Positions 46,970 through 58,138 of a DNA stretch of 64,000 bases are shown one piece after another. Below the pieces are notes generated by a model. That model worked only from the letters and a program-made list of their open reading frames with translations, made no database searches and was not told the origin of the DNA. The first letter of the stretch is position 1; the number at the start of each line of letters is the position of its first letter. The stretch is from Leptobrachium leishanense (taxonomy: Eukaryota > Chordata > Amphibia > Anura > Megophryidae), in assembly GCA_009667805.1 (NCBI GenBank), contig CM019071.1, positions 45,209,593 through 45,273,592 on the forward strand, read 5' to 3'. The translations under genes were made by a program, and so were the position numbers.

Positions 46970-47589
46970 AGTGGTAGTGTCCCTTTAAGGATCATGGGTA
47001 TTAATAATGTGTTCGATTGGTCCAATTCTCTTTATAGAACCTCTAATTTCTCACTTTAAAAATCTTAGATTAACCCCGTATTCAAACTCCCATTAACCCT
47101 GGTTGCATGTACTGTGGTATTCACTCTGCTATACTCTATAAACTAATCAGAAAAAGTCAACTGTTCTCTCTCTGCACAAAATCCTAAGAAATCTGTAAAT
47201 ATCACCAGAGATTTATATTATCTACAATACACAGGACTATGTATCACTATTATTACATTGTTACACATTTCGTTTTAGTGTCATGGGCTTCGCATTCTGG
47301 CAGGGTCCATAAGAGCAGGAGTCAAGTCGAGGCGGGATGCATGGGAACATGGTTTCTCCACTATTTTTCTAGGGGAACTGAGTTGCCATTATGCACACTA
47401 TAAAGTTTGTTTGCAGGTTTACAATCATATCTTCCTTTGTTAAATCACAGTAAATGTGATTTATTGTATATTATTCGTAAAACCAACCCATGTATAAATG
47501 TATATTAAATCTGAGTCTGTGTGGTCAGTTAGGTGCAAGATGACAATCATTATTGGAGGGGGGGCAGAAATCTTGGTGATTCCCCACAC
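46970..47589. other. Sequence upstream of the CYP2 exon 8 copy, nothing recognised
   Basis: No exon 7 or other CYP2 exon was found here. Plain, AT-rich, single-copy-looking DNA. Confidence 0.5.
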
Positions 47590-47592
47590 TTA

Positions 47593-48818
47593 GGGCCCTA
47601 TTACATTACTCACGGAATTTTGCTCGCACAGCGCATTTTTTTTTCCGCACAGCATAATGTGTTATCGCGTGAAAATTAACGGTGGTATTACAATCCTTGC
47701 GCATTTTGTCATCCGTCAAAAAATAACGTTCGCAAAAGCGACGCGCAAAAATTACGTTTGCGGGCACAAATCTGTGACCGTAATGTAATTTGTGACGTGA
47801 GCCTGTCATTTGTTGACGTGAGTTCATCATTTTTTTACGCGCGTCTGTCATTTTTGTGCGGACTGCGCACAACAGAAGTACGTTTTGATGGAAGACAATG
47901 TCATTTTTGATGGATCTAGCAAAAAAACGGTGTGCATCGACGTTCTCCGTTGTGAATCCGCAGTTTGGTACGGTCAGGTTGTTACAATTTGCCGTTACCA
48001 CCAGCTTTTCAAAGACGTTAAAATTATGCGCACATATGTTGTCCGTTAAATCTTGCGCTAAGATTGTAATACCATGCGCGTACCAGTGCACAAACGCGTT
48101 TGCGCTCACAATGTTAAGTATAGGATGGGCACAGTTCATCACGCTCACGCAGGTCCATCCTCGTTAAACTAGGGATGTGCGTTTCGGGTTTCGGAATTTC
48201 GGAATTTTCACGAAATTTCCCGATTCGTGTTTTCGGATGCGTCCGATTTTCCGAAAATTTTTAGATCCGAAAATGGCAGATCCGAAAAGTTTTCCAAGCC
48301 GAAACGAAATATTTTCGGAATTTTCGAATGGACTTGAAATGTGTCAAATCGAAATTTATTTTTGCTCTATTCATGATTTGATCTTTATTTAATAAAAAAA
48401 ACACGATAGAATCGCCAGAATTATCGTAGACACTTTGAAACGAGGAGAACAGAAGTTCCGAAAAAACTAAAATTTCCAAAATTTCCGAAAAGTCGATACA
48501 AAAAACGAGCAAAGTGACACGAAAATACGAAAAATTGTCGATATTCCGAAAAAAAAATGTACACGAAAAACGAACCGAACCGAATCGAATCGAAACAGAA
48601 ATCGGTCTAAACGAGCCGAATCGAAAAGTTTAAACATCCGAACAAATCGAACCGAATCGAACCGAAAAAAAATCGGTGCACAAGCCTACGTTAAACGTTA
48701 ATGCGCATTTTTTGCGCGAACACTGTAATACGACGTTCAGCGCAAAGGGTTTTGCACCCTCGCGTTAATGCGTTTTTGCGCACGTGCAAAATTGTGGGCA
48801 AAGAATGTAATAGGGACC
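47593..48818. mobile_element. Harbinger-like MITE (GGGCCCTATTACATT ends) with a nested hAT MITE
   Basis: Left GGGCCCTATTACATT, right AATGTAATAGGGACC, flanked by TTA (47590-47592 and 48819-48821). About 0.7 kb once the nested hAT is removed, matching the sister copy at 52601-53309. The body is rich in 'gcgcaaa/tttgcgc' inverted blocks. Confidence 0.9.
48170..48688. mobile_element. hAT MITE with 8-bp target duplication
   Basis: Starts TAGGGATGTGC, ends GCACAAGCCTA, flanked by CGTTAAAC at 48162-48169 and 48689-48696. The empty site is readable in the sister MITE at about 53182-53189 (cgttaaac). 519 bp, full of short ttcgg/ccgaa blocks. Confidence 0.95.
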
Positions 48819-48927
48819 TTATTATTTAATGATTGATCGCTGTCTAAGGACATGATGAATCCAGGTCCCTCACTTCACTTTACATCTTAATCTTTCTATG
48901 ACAATATCTAAATATTTTTATTACCAG

Positions 48928-49069
48928 GGAACCAATGTCTTCCTTCTTATAACCTCGGCTCTGAACGATCCCGATATCTTCCCAAACCCAGAAACCTTCA
49001 ATCCGGGCCACTTTCTGGATGAAGAAGGGAAGTTTAAGAAGAGCGATGCTTTCATGGTCTTTGCAGCAG
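48928..49069 (+). CDS. CYP2 exon 8, intact duplicate copy
   Basis: Exactly 142 bp, acceptor ACCAG, donor GTGAGT. Reads [18 protein letters not shown]... GHFLDEEGKFKKSDAFMVFAAG with no break; this segment leads into the heme-binding loop. It is very similar to the damaged exon 8 at 29595 but lacks its insertion. With the exon at 51148 it forms the 3' end of a CYP2 gene. Exons 1-7 of this copy are not in the window upstream, so it is either an orphan duplicate or an alternative 3' end for another CYP2 transcript. Confidence 0.85.
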
Positions 49070-49635
49070 GTGAGTTTTAATATGAGGAATACAAGGAAAA
49101 TATCTCAGCTGTTCTCTTCTTGTGGGGCAGCCGTTCATAACATTGTGACCTTTATATTTCCAAGGTCTGGTTAAACTGTGGCTGTTTCTCTGCTGCAAGC
49201 CGAATCCCGCTGTGGGTTTGGATGAGTATCACAGATCTCATTAAGGTGGTATGAGTCGCCTGTCCTGCGCTGAATATTCAATTTATTGTGAGCTTACGGC
49301 TTCATGGTTGTTGTGATTGCTTTGTCACTGAGAGATCTCTCTCACAAGCTTCAACTTTACAGTAGAGTGAAGATAATTTCCCCCCTAAGCCTTGTCCTGG
49401 TTTTTCCCTAATTATCATTGAATATATGTTGAGATTGAGAACATATGCTGAAATATATTTCAAAGTGTGTTTTGGAATGCATTGCGAAATATGTGGTGAA
49501 TATATTCTGGAATATATGTGAAATGTACTTCAAAATGTAAAATATGTGGCTGATAAACAAAAAAAAATACACTACTATTATAGTCTGGTGGCTGGGTTGA
49601 ACCTGGTTCTAGTAACATCAAGATTTTCTTCTCCA

Positions 49636-49820
49636 CAGTTGTACTGGAGGAATGTGCGGAACAGGATTTGACTTGCTTCTCCGTGGTCAAAGAGCAGACA
49701 TGTAGTGTTGGGTGTCTTGCCCAAGGACACGTACGGTCTCTAGGTGATCTCACAAAAATTTGACCCTGGGTCTCTATGGTTATTGAGAAGTGATGTTACA
49801 TCTACTCCATCCAGCTGGTA
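49636..49820 (-). mobile_element. tRNA-derived SINE, minus orientation (left arm of an inverted pair)
   Basis: Inverted version of 50018-50205: 'gttgggtgtcttgcccaagg' here against 'ccttgggcaagacacccaac' there. The pair forms a large inverted repeat around about 49915. Confidence 0.65.
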
Positions 49821-50017
49821 TAATTGTATCATGTTACTGGCATATAGAAATATCCACCACTCTAATCATTGGCCCATTGACAATTTACAATTTCTGGTTT
49901 GGTAATGTAAGTTGATAAAGTGTTTTGCCCAAACAAGTCTAATGTTTTTTTAGTATTATTTAGAGATGAAATATGAGCCAGTTTTAACATCTCTATGTGC
50001 CAGTAACACAAGACAAT

Positions 50018-50205
50018 TATACCGGTTGGATGGAGTAGAGGTATCCTCACTTCTCTATGACAGTGGAGACCCAGGTTCAAATCCTGCAGTAAGTGCCCTT
50101 GGGCAAGACACCCAACGGTACATCTCTGTTCTTTGACCATGGAGAAGCAAGTCAAATCCTGTTCAGCACATTCCATATCTTCTAGTACTGCAGGACGTTC
50201 CTCCT
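50018..50205 (+). mobile_element. tRNA-derived SINE, plus orientation (right arm)
   Basis: Has an A-box-like start ('accggttggatggagtagag') and a canonical RNA polymerase III B box GGTTCAAATCC (50071-50081). Related to the copy at 21212. Confidence 0.65.
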
Positions 50206-50288
50206 CCCTCGTTTCCAACAGCTTTCCCTCACGTCGTCTGTAGTCATACCTTGTTACATTTATGTCTGATAACTAGAGGCCTCTGACT

Positions 50289-50964
50289 TAGAGATGTGGG
50301 TTTCATTTCGTACCAAATCAAAATTTGGATGAAATTGACCCAATTTGTATTTTGGAAGCACTTCCCAAAATACGAATCGGCTCCGTCTGAATTTGAGAAT
50401 CTTTCCGAAAATACGGATCGCAGTAAAAGCGAAACGAAAATTATCTGAAATAAAATAAATAAAGAAAAAAACAATGCAATGAAAAACAATCAATGGGTTA
50501 ATGGCATCTAACAGGGCACAGTATATCCCAGTATGGGGTTAATAGACAAGTCACAGGACACAGTATAACCCAGTCACGGGTTAATGGGAAACTCACAGGG
50601 CACAGTAAAGTGTAAAAATAATAATACGTGTGACCCTTTCCTTGCAGTTGAAACCTGGGCAGCTGCTCTCCATGATGCTCAACAGGTTTCAACTGCAAGG
50701 AAAGGGTCCCATGTATTATTATTTTTACATTTTTCTATGCCCTGTGAAAGGGTCCCTCTGTATCTATTTATTTTTTACATCTTTTTTTTGTTTTAAATCA
50801 TTATAAAATAAAAACGAAATAAGAATCAATCTGAAAAACAAAATACCAATCGTCCGCATTAACGAATCATTCCGAAATATGATTCGTGGTAACATAACGA
50901 ACGAACTGAAAGAAAAAAAACCCGAAAAAGTCCAAAAAGAAAAATTTGGCTGTGCACATGTCTA
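50289..50964. mobile_element. hAT-like MITE (TAGAGATGTG / CACATGTCTA ends)
   Basis: The ends are inverted and similar to those at 20430 and 54645; the interior has inverted 'ccctttccttgcagttgaaa' and 'tttcaactgcaaggaaaggg' blocks. No matching 8-bp duplication is seen. It lies in the intron between CYP2 exons 8 and 9. Confidence 0.6.
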
Positions 50965-51147
50965 CCGTGGTGATTGTGTTGCCATGAGACAATTATTTTA
51001 GCTGTGTGACCCTGAAAGTTTAAACGCATATGAGATGTGCAATGTTTTGTTATCGTCTCCTGCATTGATGTTGTTATGGGGGATGTGAGGACTTAGTCAT
51101 CAAAATGAATACATATGTCACATTTCCTTTGTTTTTTCTTTATGCAG

Positions 51148-51332
51148 GAAAGAGAAACTGCATTGGGGAGAGTCTGGCTCGCATGGAGATCTTTATACTA
51201 TTAGTGAGCATCTTGCAGAACTTCAGTCTAAGGTCTCCCATCCCGCTCAGTGACATAGACGTCACCCATGAGATTACTAACCTGGGAAAATTCCCCAAAC
51301 CCTACACTCTCTGTCTCGCTAACCCTGATTGA
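51148..51332 (+). CDS. CYP2 exon 9, intact duplicate copy
   Basis: Acceptor ATGCAG (to 51147), 185 bp, stop TGA at 51330-51332. Reads GKRNCIGESLARMEIFILLV..., giving the heme thiolate cysteine in the F-x-x-G-x-R-x-C-x-G loop together with exon 8 (48928-49069), then SPIPLSDIDVTHEITNLG and ...YTLCLANPD. One codon longer than the exon 9 at 31085. No defect. Phase matches exon 8 (split glycine codon). Confidence 0.88.
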
Positions 51333-51949
51333 TCTTCAGAAGTTGCTGGCCTCCTTTCCTCCAATCGTGTCGTTACTATGGGCTGGATTCACTAATCATT
51401 GTTTTTTCCAAAATGCACCAGTTGGTATATATAACATAAAGCTCGCCGCAAGAACACAAGGAAATTCACTAATTTATAAACCCGTCCAGTGCAGTCTCAA
51501 GGCAGCGGCCATTAAAAGTAAGAAACACACAGATGTAGACTGAGTGAGAACACCTACGCCCCAGACAAAAAGGTCAATGGGTAAGACCCCCACACTCCAC
51601 AATATAGCTTAATTTGCCTGAAACAAAAGATTGAAAAACGAGGAGAAAATATCAATGTGCCTCAAACACCTCGGCCAACACATGCAATATTGGCAGCTGG
51701 TTGAAATATGTATTTAATCCCAAATGTCAGAGTCAACTGGCCAATTTAAAGGTGAAAAGTCTCGACAAACAGGGTATACCCTTGGATGCAATGCAAACCT
51801 GCACACTTTAGTAACTGATGAGCGTTCTCACTGGCCTGCAATCAGATATTCCCAGGACACTCATAGAATGCCTATCAGCAGATCTGCAAATGCCTCTGCA
51901 ATAGTGAACGAGGGCCATGAGAACCGCCAGTATTATTTTGTTTTACAGT

Positions 51950-52522
51950 GCATTGGTTCACTGTATTTATGTTGGAGACCTGCCAACGGGATTATATTAT
52001 ACAGTACAGCAACTCACTATATTAATATTGGAAAACTACCAGTGGGATTCTATTATACAGTACAGCAACTCACTATATTAATATTGGAAAACTACCAGTG
52101 GGATTCTATTATACAGTACAGCAACTCACTATATTAATATTGGAAAACTACCAGTGGGATTCTATTATACAGTACAGCAACTCACTATATTAATATTGGA
52201 AAACTACCAGTGGGATTCTATTATATGTTACACTACAGCAGATCACTATATTACAATTGGAGACCTACCAGTGAGATTCTATTATACAGTATAGTACAGC
52301 GGATTACTATATTTATATTGGAGACATGCCAGTGGGGTTCTATTATACAGTACATCATTTCAATATGTTAATATTGGAGATCCACCAAAGGGATTATATT
52401 ATACAGTACAGTACAGTGATTCACTATAGTTATATTGGAGATCCACCAGAGGGATCCTATTATACAGTGCAGCAGTTCACTATATTTATATTGGAGACCT
52501 CCCAGTGGCATTCTATTATAAA
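51950..52522. repeat. 56-bp satellite, first block
   Basis: The unit is tattggaaaactaccagtgg + gattctattatacagtacag + caactcactatattaa, about 10 copies. The middle copies are nearly identical and the outer ones diverged. Confidence 0.9.
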
Positions 52523-53485
52523 GTACCACAAACCAGGAGGAGGGCACACCCGCTAACGCATTCAAAGATTACAACAGAAGCTTATATATTTAAACATTAA
52601 GGGCCCTATTACATTCCCAGCGCAAAAACGTTCGCGCAGCGCAGGATTTTTTGCGCACAACATTAAGCGTTATCTTGCAAAAATTAACAGTGGTATTACA
52701 ATCCTCGCGCATTTTTTCATCCGTCAAAAAATAACGTTCGTAAAACCGAAGCGCAAAAATGCGCGCAAAGCACCGTTGCACGCAGAAATCAGTGAGCGCA
52801 ATGTCATTTTTGACGCGAGTCCGTCATTGTTTTAGGCAAGTTCATAATTTTTTGACACGAGTCAGTTTTGCGGACTGCGCACAACAGACATACGTTCTGA
52901 CAGAAGACAAGGTAGTGGCCGTCATTTTTGGCAGATCTAGTAAAAAAAAGTGCGCATCGACGTTCTCGTTGTGAATCTGCAGTTTGGTACAGTCAGGTTG
53001 TTACAATTTACCGTTACCACCAGCTTTTCAAAGACATTAAAATTATGCGCGCAAACGTTGTCCGTTAAATTTTGCGCTAAGATTGTAATACCATGCGCAC
53101 ACCAGCGCACAAACGCATTTGCGCTCACAATGTTAAGTATAGGACGCGCACAGTTAATTATGCTCGCGCAGGTCCATCCGCGTTAAACATTAACGCGCAT
53201 TTTTTGCATGGACGTTGTAATACGACGTTCAGCGCAAAGGATTTTGCCCCTTGCGTTAATGCGTCTTTGCGCACGCGCAAAATTGTGCGCAAGGAATGTA
53301 ATAGGGCCCTAAAGATTTTAAAGGGTTACATTTTGGTAGAATTTTTAATGTTAAATAAATAAGCTTCTTTTGTAATCTTTGATTGTGTTAGCTGGTGTGC
53401 TCTCCTCCTGGTTTGTAGTACTTTTTTTGTCTTGAGAGGCACCCGCCCTCTGTGCTTAGTAAAGGTTGAGTGCTGTCCTCAAGGT
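52523..53485. mobile_element. Inverted-arm element splitting the 56-bp satellite
   Basis: The left arm (52523-52600, 'accacaaaccaggaggag...') is the inverted copy of 53345-53422 ('...ctcctcctggtttgtagt'). A Harbinger MITE sits between the arms. The satellite motif gcattctattata occurs at both outer borders, either a target duplication or simply the tandem repeat. Confidence 0.6.
52601..53309. mobile_element. Harbinger-like MITE (GGGCCCTATTACATT ends), second copy
   Basis: Perfect terminal inverted repeats GGGCCCTATTACATTC / GAATGTAATAGGGCCC, flanked by TAA (52598-52600 and 53310-53312). 709 bp, homologous to 47593-48818. It is inserted in the inverted-arm element. Confidence 0.92.
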
Positions 53486-53935
53486 GCATTCTATTATACA
53501 GTACAGTAGCTCATTATATTTATATCAGAGACCTGCCAGTGAGATTCTAATATACAGTACAGTACAGCAGCTCACTATATTTATGCTGGAGACCCTTTAG
53601 GGGGATTCTATTATACAGCACAGTACATTGTATCACTATATTAATATTGGAGACCTTCCAGAGGGATTCTATAATACAGTACATTACAGTGGCTCACTAT
53701 TTATTTTGGAAATTCATTAGAGGGTCTCTACTATTCAGTACAGTACACTGTTTCATGATATTAATATTTGAGACCATCCAAGGGGATTATATAATATTAT
53801 ACAGTACAGTGTATCATTATATTAATATTGGTGACCTGCCAGAGGAATTCTATTATATAGTAAAACAGGTCACAATAATTGTACTGGAGACCCATTAGAA
53901 GGACTCTATTATATAGTACAGCACAGCGGTTAAAA
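53486..53935. repeat. 56-bp satellite, second block
   Basis: Diverged units of the array at 51950 ('ggattctattatacagtaca', 'tcactatattaatattggag'), about 8 copies. Confidence 0.8.
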
Positions 53936-54388
53936 TAAAAGGGAAAATAAATATATATTAATGAAAAATACAATAGATTTACCAAAATAAATAACCTTCG
54001 GTGACACATGCACATAATGTACATGGAAAAATATAGGTACAAATATAAATATTAGTATGTAGTGTACATGTTACACGATAACTGTCCTCCTCATATTTTA
54101 AAACCTAGTGTACATTAAAATCAGACTGACAGGTTTCCACCAGAAAAATAATGCACTGCTATACTGTATAATAGAATCCCGCTGGCAGGTCATACTTATG
54201 AACACAGTGAACCTCTGTACCATCTTATTTATAACAGACTCTTGCCGGCAGGTCTCTATTATTAATATTGCATATGTTAGGGATGCCTGAATTTATGGGG
54301 CACTTGCTATGACTATTTCTGTCTTCTCCATCCATTAGAGATCTTCACCCGCAGTGTCAAAATATGATGCAGAATGCTTTAGCTGTGT
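53936..54388. other. Spacer before the LTR retrotransposon
   Basis: AT-rich. One inverted satellite-like unit occurs near 54150-54260 ('ctgtataatagaatcccgctggcaggt'). No gene. Confidence 0.5.
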
Positions 54389-54392
54389 CTGG

Positions 54393-55870
54393 TGTGACAT
54401 TTGGGGGCCCACAGAGCACGTGCACAATGTCTTTCACAAACAAAACAGCTTTATTCACCCTTTCAGGCAGTCAAAAAGGCAACATAAGAAGTACACGCTT
54501 GGGTTCAGCGAAATTAAAGCAAAGTCCTGATCTTCAGCACAAATAAACAGAGAAATAATAGTGGCTCACCAACGCTTTAAACCGTCCCAAACCTAGGGAA
54601 TCCTTTCCCCAGTATGTAGAAGCCTCTCCAGCAAGGCACAGCACTAGACATGTGCATTCGTTTTAGTACTAAAACGATTTAGTCCGAATTTTGGGATAAT
54701 TTAGTTTTAGTATGACTCAAGAGAAACGAAACTGCTCAGTACAAAAAACGAAAGAAACTAAAATAAAATGCATTAAATTTTAGTTTCAGTCCTATTGGTG
54801 ATATTATATTGATGAGTGAAGGAGACCAGCAATGAAGAGTGCAACATCGCAACATCCGAAGTTCTGCACCCTCCACATGCCAATGCAGGAGGATGTTCTA
54901 TACAGAGAGGGACATTAATTCAGGAGGATGTTCTATATATTATACAGAGAGGGGTATTAATTAATGCAGGTGGATGTTGTATACATTATACAGAGAGGGG
55001 TATTAATTAATGCAGGAGGATGTTCTAAACATTATACAGAGAGGAGCCTTTTTTTTTAGCCCTTTAAATCCAGTGGCTGTGAGCGCTGAGATCGGCTGCT
55101 TGTTACATTATCTCTCAGAACAATGTATCAGGCTCAGCTGTTACAGTAACTGACTGCTGCTCATCACAGCGCTCAGAGTTTCAGTAAAACAAGGAAATAA
55201 TATTGTTCTAACGTCTTTATATATAAAAATATTATTTACTAGTTTTACTGAAACTCTGAGCGCTGTGATGAGCAGCAGTCAGTTACTGTAACAGCTTTGC
55301 CTGACACGGGGCAGTATTACAATGTTGGAGCTAACTTAACCAGAGCTGTTGTAAACTGAAAACCTCCATAGGCTATAATAGCTCTCGGAAGTTTACAACA
55401 GCTCTGGTTAAGTTAGCACCAGCTATATAATATGGCCCACATTGTGCTGAGAGTGAGAGATACTGTAACAAGCAGCGATCTCAGCCCTCTGAGGAGCCAG
55501 TACAATTGTAATTGTATCCACTGGTTTTCGGATGAATGAAATTAGTTTTCATACTAAAGAACTGAAAACTAATTTCTTTAGCAACTAAATAAATTGCATT
55601 TTAGTACTAATGCATTAGTTCAAAACGAAATTTTGTGCTGTGCACATGTCTACACAGCACGTCTCCTGCTTTTGGAACACACACACACACACAGCTTCCA
55701 CTGATTACTTTCTGTTTTCCTAAACTCCCACAATCCTATCTGGGAGTTGCTGGCTTTAAACCTCTTCCTGAACAGGAAGATTAACCCTGTGGTTGCACTT
55801 AAAGGAACCACAACCCAAATAGGGGTGAAACATATTGTCCATCCAGGACCCAGCCCTGCCGACCTCTACA
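54393..55870 (-). repeat. 3' LTR of the Gmr1-type element, interrupted by a hAT MITE
   Basis: 462 bp once the hAT insertion and its duplication are removed, against 454 bp for the other LTR; the 8-bp difference is a longer CA run (55680-55691). Confidence 0.92.
54645..55652. mobile_element. hAT MITE inside the 3' LTR
   Basis: Ends TAGACATGTGCATTCG and GTGCACATGTCTA, 8-bp duplication CACAGCAC (54637-54644 and 55653-55660). The empty site is visible in the other LTR at about 60616-60623. It contains two internal inverted repeats (55140-55200 against 55240-55300; 55325-55360 against 55383-55420). Confidence 0.97.
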
Positions 55871-57111
55871 TATCCCCCCCTCTGTCTCAACGCGGAGGTG
55901 TTTGAGGCAACAGTAGACAGCCCACAATGCATCTGGGACAGGGCATCAGCATTTTGGTGCTGTTTCCCAGGCCTGTGTTCCACCACAAAGTTAAACTCCT
56001 GGAGAGACAGGAACCACCTGGTTACCCTGGCATTAGCGTGGCGGTGCTGCCTCATCCAGGTCAATGGGGCATTGTCAGACACTAAACGGAACTTCCTGCC
56101 CAACAGGAAGTATCTCAAAGAATCCAAGGCCCACTTTATGGCCAAGCCCTCTCTTTCCACCACAGCATAGTTTTTCTCCACTGTCGTCAGTCTCCTACTA
56201 AGATAAACCACGGGGTGCTGTTCCCCATTGACTTCTTGGGATAGCACAGCCCCCAAACCCTCACTTGAGGTATTCGTCTGTACAATGAACTCCCTCATGA
56301 AATCAGGGACTACCAGCACTGGGTGCTGACACAACGCATTTTTAAGCTTCTCGAAGGCATCTTCAGCATTGGCATTCCATTGAATCATCACTGACTTCCT
56401 ACCTTTCGTCAGGTCAGTCAGTGGTGCAGCAATAGAGGCAAAATTGGGGACAAACCGCCGGTAATACCCCACTATACCCAGAAAAGCACAAACCTGCTTT
56501 TTCGTGAGGGGGCGTGGCCAGTTCTGGATAGCCTCTACTTTGTTAAATTGTGGCTTTACCAGACCCCTGCCTACGACATATCCCAGGTACTTAGCTTCCT
56601 CCATCCCTACCGCACTTTTCTCAGGGTTAACAGTAAAGCCCGCTTTCCTCAAACCGTCCAAAACCGTCTGAACCCGGGGAAGATGGGTCTCCCAATCTGG
56701 ACTGAAGATGACAATGTCATCCAGGTAGACCGAGGTATATCTCAGGTAGGGGTGGAGCACCCTATCCATCGCTCGTTGGAAGGTGGCCGGGGCTGAGTGT
56801 AACCCAAAAGGCATCCGCTTATAATGAAAATGACCCTCTGGAGTGGAAAAAGCAGTCTTTTCCCTGGCTTCCTTAGTCAGGGGTATCTGCCAGTATCACT
56901 TAGTAAGGTCCAGGGTGGTGATATAATGGGCCGGACCCAATTTCTCTATTAATTCATCCACCCTTGGCATGGGATATGCGTCAAATTTTGACACCTCGTT
57001 AAGTTTTCTGAAGTCATTGCAGAATCGCAGAGTGCCGTTGGGCTTTGGTACCAACACGATGGGGCTCGACCATTCACTCTGTGACTCCTCAATGACATCA
57101 AGCTGAAACAT
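55756..57111 (-). pseudogene. Gmr1-type reverse transcriptase and RNase H (one stop)
   Basis: The N-terminal RT fingers start near 57111 (SEWSSPIVLVPKPNGTLRFC). An in-frame TGA (56896-56898) lies between TTLDLTK and YWQIPLT, so the frame is read in two parts. The second part has MPFGLHSAPATFQ, the catalytic YLDDIVIF (YxDD box, two metal-binding Asp) and a connection region. RNase H follows (GLGAVLSQ, RRLTTVEKNY), with the first catalytic Asp position reading Asn (QTNTSSEG). The last part runs to 55756 beside the polypurine tract. Its role would be to copy element RNA into DNA. Confidence 0.9.
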
Positions 57112-57139
57112 TTTTTTAACTTCTTCAGAAACAGCCTTT

Positions 57140-58138
57140 CTATGGGCTTCTGGGATGCCGTACCGGCTTTACCTGAACCTTTACATGGGGTTCCGTCACA
57201 ATATCATGTTTAATCCTGGACGCGTGTCCCGGTAGTCCTGAAAACATGCCTTTGTTTCTTTGCAGAAACTCCTTAACTTCTTGGGTTTGGGGTTTGGACA
57301 GGGTGGCAGCAATGTGTACTGCGTCAACACCATCAGATTCTATACCCACCCCAACCATGGCGGACACCACTCGGTCTCTCCAGGGTTTTAACAAATTTAT
57401 GTGGTAGATCTGGTATGGTTTTCTTTTCCCAGGCTGATGCACTTGGTAGTTTACTTCCCCTACTTTTTAAACCACCTCATATGGTCCCTGCCACTTGGCT
57501 AGGAACCGACTTTCCACCGTGGGTATAAGTACTGCTACCCGGTCCCCAACCTGAAATTGCCGCAGCTTGGCTGACCGGTTGTACACCCTTTTCTGTGCCT
57601 CCTGAGCTTTCTGCAAATGTTCCTGTACCAAAAGCATCACTTTAGAAATTCTCGCTCTCATCTGAGAGATATGTTCAATGAGCAATTTGTGTGGAGAGGA
57701 CTCACTTTCCCATGTCTCCTTCACCAAATTTAGCAATCCCCGGGGTCTTCGACCATACACCAGCTCAAAAGGTGAGAACCCCGTGGAGGCCTGAGGAACC
57801 TCTCGAAAAGCAAACAGCAGTGCGGGAAGCAAATGATCCCAGTCTCTTCTATCTCTCTGCACAACCCTTTTAAGCATCATTTTCAGAGTTTTGTTGAATC
57901 TTTCTACCAGGCCATCTGTCTGCGGGTGATAAACAGATGTTCGCAACTGCTTGATTTGGAACAACTTGCACACATCTGCCATCACCCGGGACATAAATGG
58001 GGTCCCCTGGTCCGTCAAAATTTCCCTTGGCAGGCCAGTTCTCGAAAACATAAAAAACAACTCCTGTGCAATGGCCTTTGATGTAGGGTTTCTTAAAGGA
58101 ACCGCCTCTGGATACCTTGTGGCATAATCAAGATCCAC
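57140..58138 (-). pseudogene. Gmr1-type integrase, catalytic and C-terminal parts (broken)
   Basis: LDYATRYPEAVPL, LTDQGTPFMS and YHPQTDGLVERFNKTLK carry the second Asp and the Glu of the DDE integrase triad. The C-terminal part has QVGDRVAVLIP and KWQGPYEV, the usual gypsy integrase tail. An in-frame TAA at 57467-57469 is followed by the same frame to 57140 (QIYHINLLKPW), where the frame is lost again before RT. Integrase would insert element cDNA into the host. Confidence 0.88.
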
